Below, piece after piece: positions 57,301 to 64,000 of a stretch of DNA of 64,000 nucleotides. A model generated the notes under the pieces. The model was not told the origin of the DNA. It searched no databases and worked only from the letters and a program-made list of their open reading frames with translations. Numbering within the stretch: position 1 is the first letter of the stretch; every line of letters starts with the position of its first letter. This DNA is from Plutella xylostella (lineage: Eukaryota; Arthropoda; Insecta; Lepidoptera; Plutellidae), in assembly GCF_932276165.1 (NCBI RefSeq), contig NC_064005.1, positions 4,154,001 to 4,218,000 on the forward strand, read 5' to 3'. Both the position numbers and the translations under genes were made by a program.

Positions 57301-59971
57301 TTATGTAACTTCATTTTAAAAAGTGTTCACTTAAATATACTTCACATCAGATGCGTAACTAATATTTTATCTTATAACCTTAGTCTTATGGGTGCTTATA
57401 GTGAGATTAGTAACACGCGTTACGGCTTCATTCAACTCTAGCGCAGTATTAATGGAGGATGATAGTAGGAAGTGGCGACGCCCGCGCCGGAAGTCGCCAT
57501 ATGAATGGGCCGGCACGTGACGATAACTCGAGTGACGTCACAGATGCACATCGGATGTAGGGAGCTGAGAGGCGATTTTGCAACGCAGCTAACCGTATTT
57601 ATAGCTGGCCGGTTTTGACGAATGAAAACAATGCAATTCTAAATTTAAAATCTTTGAGGTTTTACTCCAGTATGTTAAGTGTGGTCTTGCACTTATATTG
57701 CACATGATTTAAGTCTAAAAGTAGGTTGGATGAATTTTTTTTTGGTTATTATGCAGTAGCTTATAATTTGGCACCTGGCTACGTGAGACAACATCAGATG
57801 GATCAAGGTACAAGGTAGTGGTGGCAAAGGGAGGGTTGGTGCAATATTACAATGATATAAAGAAAGTAAAAGAACCAAAGGGCATTAGTGTAGCACAGGT
57901 CTTGAAACTTGAAACAACACAGTGGGTTGACACAGGAGGAAGAAAAAGATAACATTTGAAGGTGAAATGTTGAATATTTTGTATGTTTTATGGGTGTGAA
58001 ACAGCTGTTGTGAGCAAAACGTCGCCGGTTCATAGACAGGTGTTTCTAACACATTTATTTTGGTTCTAACGACTTATCGGTTGTATTTTTATGGATATAA
58101 AGCGGCTCCTTTGTTTTAACCGAATTCAAAGTGAGGGATCTTTTAAGATAGGTACCTTGTGAGGTTACGTAGATGGTAGGTAGGTAGATATTTTAAAACC
58201 TAAGTAAGTTAAGGTTATCTAAAGTCGAAAACATGTATTTTATCAAAATAATTCTGTGTAACTTCAATACTACCGAGAAATATCAAAGACCGGGAAAGTA
58301 TTTTTTACTCAACCTTTGACTTAACCTAATCAAATAGGCATAATTTTATTACAATCTGTGGAATGACGTTCCTCTATACTTTTTTTTACTGTGTTCGGCA
58401 CTGTATTTTGTTATTTATACTACCTAAAAACTTCGGCACTGTGTGAAATAAATACCAGGTACCTACTTACTAATAAAAATTTAATCAAAATGAGCACACC
58501 CAACTATCCACACACATTCGCAGCACCTTCACGCCATAAACAAGACAGATCCCTCAATACATCGTAAAGCAAAGAGCTGCAGTCCGATAATAAACGATTT
58601 AATTAGTATTTAACGATTTCAGTCACGTCAGCTAGGCTGAATGAGATTTGCTACTGGCCGCTAAAGGAAGGAAGCGATTACCGGCAGGTTACCGACCTGC
58701 ACCGTTAGCTGGCTGTATGGAACTGCTGCCCTTGCCGAGCCATAGACAAGACAGATCGCTATCTGCCACCGAATTATTCATATTTCGAATGTGAGAACTG
58801 GACTTAGAATAATCACCTCCCTCGCACTTTACACAAAGTAAAATGTATAATATTAACTTTGCTTATTTCAGTCAGTTGGTTTTTGCGTGATTCAAGGTGG
58901 TGGTGGGTCACATAATGCGATTTTAATTGGGCTGTAGGCAAGAACTCTTGTACTTACAATAATTTTACGTGTTATATGTTTTTTATACTTATTTCTCCTT
59001 AACTTTGTTGTAAGCTTAATTCATAATAATAAATTATATACAAGTATAAAATCTATGAATCAGATTGATTTTTATGCAAAGGACCGTGTATATTGCGAGC
59101 TTTTTATGCGCATCACGCGGCGGAAGTGCGCCCGCGCCGGATCCAACATGGCGACGGCGAAAGTGCTTCCGGTGCGAGCTTTGAAAGCTCTCAATGGACG
59201 CACTGACACTTATTTATAAGCTTTAATTTAATGTGAATGAATTTGTGTTTATTTTATGCTGTTTTTAGGTTGTCAACTGAAAATATGCTTATTGTAATAC
59301 AAGTTTTATTTAAAAGCTTCATTCAATAATATAAAATGCAAAGAGTTGTAAAAGTAATAATTTTTCACAGTGTAGGTACTTTGTTTTTAGTAAGTACGTT
59401 ATTAAATTAACCATTAAACTATTTTCCTTAAAGTTTATTCCCAATTAGAAATATTTAATGAACAGAAAGATAACAAATGCTTTGAATTGCGGCGAACTCC
59501 GTAAACATTTTCCTTCTAAAGTTACATTAAAGTATATTCTATCTATCTATCTATCTATCTATCTAAAGTATTTGAGGGCTCAATAAATAGATTAAAATTA
59601 TACAAGGAAACATTTTAAGGAAAATCTTACACGGTTTCACTTGTAACAATAATAAAACTCACTTGTTATAAAGCTTAACTTGTCTAGGCCTAAAAAAGCA
59701 CATTACCTGTAGCCAAAGCATAGTTGGGGTCTAAACAGACTGCCTCTGCCGCCGGATCGAACAACCTCTGGTCAGGGTACTTCGCCGTCGGTGTATGTTC
59801 ATAATTCAACCTCGCTATACTGTTCACATGTGACTGTTCGTAACCTAACCGCTCTACACTCGCGTCGAATTTGTTTAGCTTATTGGTATAGTCTGTGTAG
59901 GTCCTGGTGAGGGACATGGGGAGCAGGTCGGGCCCGACGGCGGCCTCTCGGGGCACCTCCAGCAGCAACAT
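48347..59971 (-). CDS. pnt: ETS transcription factor pointed, P1-like form, 7 exons
   Basis: Nuclear activator of the ETS1/2 class, effector of Ras/MAPK signalling in insects. Exons: 59707-59971 (ATG at 59971), 52160-52269, 51626-51761, 49557-49715, 49002-49120, 48528-48685, 48347-48410. All junctions are GT-AG and in phase, giving 336 residues. The ETS domain (about 230-315) is split over the last exons: [50 protein letters not shown] and RGLRYYYDKNIIHK, including the two DNA-contacting arginines. The C-terminus SPEQLHAMYEPK resembles the ETS1 tail. The N-terminal part is Tyr/Pro/Gly-rich with no PNT/SAM domain, as in the Drosophila P1 isoform. Exons for a SAM-bearing isoform are not visible in the window. 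Confidence 0.93.
49716..51060 (-). other. pointed intron, nothing recognised
   Basis: Intron sequence between exons 3 and 4. No inverted ends, coding remnants or dense regulatory words stood out before the exon-derived repeats begin at 51079. Confidence 0.5.
51079..51620 (-). repeat. Array of pointed exon 3 donor-end copies
   Basis: Four degenerate units (about 51128, 51262, 51378, 51504) each repeat ACTCACCT, the last about 40 coding bases of exon 3 (GGATAAGGCTTGGTGTACAC) and a shared spacer with CTACACACGCGGCATCTCCTA. In gene orientation each holds the exon's 3' end and its GTGAGT donor. A spacer fragment at 51079 is a partial fifth. The unit period varies from about 116 to 134 bp. Confidence 0.9.
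53560..53700. promoter_or_regulatory. CpG-rich island with CCAAT and GC boxes
   Basis: A sharply GC-rich block inside an AT-rich intron has GGGGCGG words, CCAAT boxes in both orientations (GGACCAATCAGC and GCGATTGGCGGG) about 55 bp apart, and many CpG. This is promoter-like. It may be an alternative pointed start or a separate non-coding transcript. Confidence 0.45.
55622..55760. repeat. Palindromic MITE
   Basis: GTCTGTTCCACAATGTCTGG and the inner AAAATACATGCTGTCACT are inverted at 55697-55758. The arms are about 58 bp and the loop is short and AT-rich. Confidence 0.88.
57470..57550. promoter_or_regulatory. ETS/CRE/E-box word cluster
   Basis: Within 80 bp: AGGAAGTGGC, CGCCGGAAGTC (ETS-type), GGCACGTGAC (E-box) and GTGACGTCAC (full CRE palindrome). 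This is a candidate enhancer or promoter inside an ETS gene. A second CRE-like TGACGTCA occurs at 57152. Confidence 0.4.
59105..59190. promoter_or_regulatory. Promoter-like GC island
   Basis: GCGGAAGTGCG and GTGCTTCCGGTG (opposed ETS-type words) flank CCAACATGGCGACGG, which resembles a YY1/pho-type element. It lies about 500 bp downstream (in gene sense) of pointed exon 1. Confidence 0.4.
59538..59566. repeat. (ATCT)n microsatellite
   Basis: About seven perfect ATCT units. Confidence 0.9.
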
Positions 59972-60430
59972 GCCGCCGGTCGAGCTGAGATAAGCACTAG
60001 CACCTCATTGTAACACTTTTGGAAACACTCAAATTTATTGTTAACATTTGTGGTTTATTTTATTTTAAGTTGGTTTGTTTAAAAACGTTAAGTTAATTTT
60101 TTTACGATTATTTTGTAAGTTTTAAAAACGTTGACGAACGAACGCAAAATATAATTCAAAAATAACAATTTAAATTTGTCATCGAACGGTGCAATCGAAA
60201 AGTTCCACGTTTAAATTCGTCGGCCGTATTCGTGAACAGCACAGAGCGTGCGCGCTTAGCGTGTGCGTTCAACAGATGTACTAGTCTGTGACTGCGAGCT
60301 TTCGGGCGGGCAAGAGGGCGGCCGTGGAAAATCGGCCCGAGCGTAGCCGAGTGCGGCCGAGCGGCCCCGAGGCGCGCGATCGTTGGCGACCTGTCGCGCC
60401 ACCTGTTGCAGCCACAACTGTTGCGCGACC
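59972..60430 (-). promoter_or_regulatory. pnt: pointed P1 leader and promoter region
   Basis: Immediately upstream of the ATG an AT-rich leader runs to about 60190, followed by a GC-rich block (60200-60430) with CpG-dense words such as GAGCGTGCGCGCTTAGCG. The transcription start is probably at or near this block. No TATA box is evident. Confidence 0.5.
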
Positions 60431-63400
60431 GTTGATTTTTTTGCCAACCCTACGCGGTGTGCTGACTCGAATTTATGAAAATTTGAGTTTGCCCCATTGT
60501 TTTAGGTTACGTCTAATTTTGATACCTATGGGCATTTTACATTTGAGCTTTTTTCAGTCATCTAGCTGACGTTATGCTGTCCTTTTCAGGCGCCTTAAGA
60601 ATTGATTAAACCTCTGTTACTTGATACAGGCCTATAACATTTAAAAAAAATGTGGTCGTAAGAGCTTTTATGAAATAACTTCGTAAATAAAAGTAAGTAA
60701 TTAGGATTTCTTGTAATGTTACTTGTGTTAGAAAAGTTCATTTATTTACTAATCATCTTTACTGATAATAAGATAATAAGTACATAACTACATACCTAAT
60801 ACTAATACCCTTTAGTTTTGCACAAAAACGCTTATCACCAGTTACAAAAAACCGGTTAGGTACTGACACAAAGTTTCACATACCCTGATAAGATAGCTTA
60901 ACCTAATGACGTTACATTTAAATCTATTGTTAAAATGAACGATTCATACGTTAAACAACGCTCTATTTTTTGCAGTCAAAGAACAAAAGAATGAAGATAA
61001 CACATTATTTGAACAGATATTTTTCGGGGAATCTTATATATCCTTATTTTGATGGGAACACTGCGGCTGTCGAACTCACATGCTTTTTAAATAATTTAAG
61101 TAAGAAAAAAAGCAATACATTTTATTTCATTAGTCACATAAAGCAGTTTTTCATCACAGTCATAGAATAAGGAATTAGTCGTAGGATTAGAATAATCATC
61201 GACGTTAACTTTTAACACCTATCCCAATTTAGTTTTTGCGGTATAAGTAATAAACATATCTTCAAAATGTAGGTAGAGTCTTTAGTAAATTAGTGATAGT
61301 AGGTAATTAGATATATTTTAAAACCTTGAGTTGAAATAAGTTAAATGATTTCAGTTTATAGTTTTTGCTTGACAAGAACGAAAATCGTAAAACCCGGGTA
61401 AGTAATTTTTTAAAACTCTATTCAGACTCTGTCGAAAAAAAGATAAACCATACTAGAAATAGCCTTAAAAGTTTGATTAAAGTTGAAGTCCTTCGAGTTG
61501 TTTTTAAAACCTCATCATATCGTTACTGAACGTATGTATGAAGTAATTATAATATAATTACGTGACGCACACTCGGCCTTGGCGCTGGTTCCCATTGTTC
61601 GCGCGACAGGCTCGCTTGAATTTCAAATTGCCATTTCGAGCATTCGCCGCGGCCGTGGCAATGAAATGAGCAGCCACGAATCTACAACAAATACTTCAGC
61701 GCAATTATCATAATAAAAACTTTATGTAAGTACTTATGTATCTCTATCTACTGCTGTAAAATTTAGGGTCCACACTACACACAAAGGATATATAAGACGG
61801 CAGATGTGCAAAAATATCGATTCCCCATACGAAGATGACGACAAATGAAATTCGGATGGGAGGGCACGAGCGCGGGGCGGGCCGGGCGCAAACCGGGTCA
61901 AATTTCGAGGGGTGGACCGGGACCCGGGGCTTCGAGAGCAGATATAATAGACACCTGAGCACGTGTGCCACCGGATATAACCCCCATTGTCCCCGCAGAG
62001 GAAGCTATTCCGACGCAGATCCGAATGTAATCGCCATTTTTTGTGACTAGACGCCGTGCAATAGGCCCGTGGAGAATATTAATGGATTTGATTGGAGTAA
62101 ATATGGTTTTTGGGTTTTATGACACGGCGAAACGGAAGGAGGCTAGACCACACGTAACGGATTTATAAGTATAGATTCTATTATTCCGATGACAATGGCC
62201 GCCTTGTATGCAATTTTCTATAGTAGTCATTCATTGTTTGAAGATAGATAGATATTGATTTCTTCCATACAGGAACTATTATTTTATACCGTTTATACAT
62301 AAGTAAAAAATTAAGATGAAGAAGAGCAAAACAGCGGAGAAAAGCAATTAGCAGCGCGGCGCGGCGGCAGTTGGCGGGAAATGGGGGAGGAAATGAGTTT
62401 TCCATATTTGAATAAATGAGGCGGGAAATAAACACACACGGGATATTGTTCCGCCGACTAGCGAACACCTCCTCAGATGCACTAATAGCCTGGTACTTGC
62501 AGGAAATAGAAAACTGTCATTCGTATATGAAATGGGGGAGTTGTTAATTTTAATCGGATTTCATCTTAAAGACGCTATTCTACGAAAGCTACTGAATTAC
62601 TATAGTGCATTGACGTTGACACGATAAGAAGGAAACAAAATTACGTATGGCAAGAGCGTCGATCGAAGAGGTGAGCGATGTTAAAATAAGCCGCCGAGCC
62701 ATCGATATGCACAAAGTAAATACCGCCATTCCCAGCGGGCTGTGTTTTAAATTTAAAAACACAATTTACCAAGGAATTCCCTGCTTTGAATTACATTAAG
62801 TGTAAACAATAAAGCGCTAGTGAGCGTATCGCGGTGGGCGACGGAAGTGGCAGATAAACAATCTTTTTTAGATAAAACACTAATAAACACACCATAAATC
62901 TGTACAACGGCAACGGCGCGGGCGCACTTCATCCAGAACTGTCAAAGCAGACGAATGTGAATACCAACCCACTTCAGCTTTGTTCCGTTTTCAAAATAAA
63001 TAACCGTCCCTTTTCTGATACGACTAAATACTTCTTAATAGTACGTAATATTATTATGGGTGGTTTTTCAGCTGTATCTTCGAAATTATTTAAACCTAAA
63101 CCTTAGCTGTATTCAAAAGTACAAATAAAACAAAAACACAATTTAAATTTTTAATCGAATATGACATCCGCTTTTAGGAATTCGGGATCGTTCCGATTTT
63201 ATTTCATTTATTGTGCTCATTAGGCATCCTGTGATTTTTCGATATCGCACGGATATCGACGATTGTTAGAAACTAATTAGCCTATTGAATATTTATCAAG
63301 AACGTTTGCTGTACGAGGGGGAATACTTGGCTGTGTATATCACAATGAATCTAATAGAAACAAATTTAGATACAGTATTTTTAAATTGGAGCATGTCTAT

Positions 63401-64000
63401 GACGCCACTTCCGGTGCTCATAATTCATCTCTTCTCCGTCACACGCGGAGATGGCCAGCGATACGACATTTGTCCACTTTTTAAATGTGGAACAATTCTC
63501 AGAATATTCACCTACGGTCAGAATAAGAATTATTATATTATGTATGTATAAGTACAATTAAAATTACAAACATTGCAATGTAGTTGTAGTTGGTGTCACG
63601 CGTAGGTCTAGATTTATTGCAATTTAACCTAAAAATTAAATATAAGTACATTTTAGCATGAAAACGGACACTTTCACAAACTATCTTCACGAGGCATCGG
63701 TTGATAAGTTTTTTAATGATCTTAATATTTTGGGTTTCAGATCGTGCCTCTTATCTAGATGTACCTACGCTTTTCTGACATTGCAATATCAATTAAAGTT
63801 GCAGTTCTTGAAATCTACATGCCGTATTAATTGGGTGATAATAATGTAAGAAGGAAAAAATATGTCAGTTAGGTACCTACCTATAGTCTATAGCTATCAG
63901 TGCTGCGGTAGGGTGTATATAATTACTTTTATTCGCATTATCAGTAGCATATATAGCTGTTGCAAAAGTATATAAAATATTTTAATATAGTATCATTATA
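60431..64000. other. Upstream region of pointed, no gene recognised
   Basis: AT-rich with small GC patches (61560-61640, 61860-61930, 62340-62390). The frames at 60970, 61835, 62181, 63285 and 63658 are short and show no domain, signal or splice support. A lone ETS-type ACTTCCGGTG occurs at 63407. An earlier pointed promoter could lie beyond the window. Confidence 0.55.

Larger units (their letters stand above)
52270..59706 (-). other. Large pointed intron 1
   Basis: The 7.4 kb between exons 1 and 2 is mostly AT-rich and unannotated. It contains GC-rich islands (53560-53700, 56330-56410, 57470-57550, 59105-59190), a palindromic MITE (55622-55760) and an ATCT microsatellite (59538-59566). No additional ETS or SAM exon was found. 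Confidence 0.7.

Noticed and set aside
60970..63849. Several 60-95 codon frames upstream of pointed
   Set aside because: AT-rich chance frames with no domain, splice signal or conservation evidence available.

Overview
The window is animal nuclear DNA and almost certainly lepidopteran (moth or butterfly). It holds four intron-rich genes whose exons can be chained by splice sites and reading-frame phase, dense insertions of moth-type repeats (tRNA-derived SINEs, palindromic MITEs, LINE 3' ends, a Tc1-like transposon), AT-rich introns and GC-rich exons. No bacterial features are present.

Layout. 1-5090: non-coding flank with repeats. 5091-30448, minus strand: an ARID4/RBBP1-type chromatin reader (Drosophila hat-trick family). 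I could chain 24 coding exons with consistent phases into a 1785-residue model: Tudor, RBB1NT, ARID, chromo-barrel, a long Lys/Glu-rich region and the conserved C-terminal helix. Its first coding intron carries a complete Tc1-like transposon (28528-30174). Another intron is almost filled by a 1.84 kb foldback element (15618-17453). 31540-39834, plus strand: synoviolin/HRD1, the ER membrane RING ubiquitin ligase (11 exons, 545 residues), divergent from ARID4 across a short shared upstream region. 40500-43058, minus strand: mitochondrial ribosomal protein mRpL37 (5 exons, 411 residues), with its last exon tandemly duplicated. 43300-46910: MITEs and a 5'-truncated non-LTR retrotransposon with an intact reverse transcriptase ORF. 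48347-59971, minus strand: an ETS1/2-class factor, the orthologue of pointed in its P1-like form (7 coding exons, 336 residues, no PNT/SAM domain in the window). 60000-64000: its upstream region, with no gene recognised.

The genes are functionally independent: chromatin repression, ER-associated degradation, mitochondrial translation and Ras/MAPK-responsive transcription. What unites them is structural. In all four, pieces of coding exons with adjoining intron have been copied locally, usually the 3' part of the exon plus its splice donor. I count nine such loci: five in ARID4, three in synoviolin (one a 4 x 144 bp array in the RING exon) and one in pointed, plus the whole terminal exon of mRpL37. 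Several copies have diverged and one pair is separated by a SINE with its own target-site duplication, so most are probably genomic. The identical 653 bp mRpL37 repeat could be an assembly artefact. This recurrent exon-edge duplication is the most unusual feature of the window.
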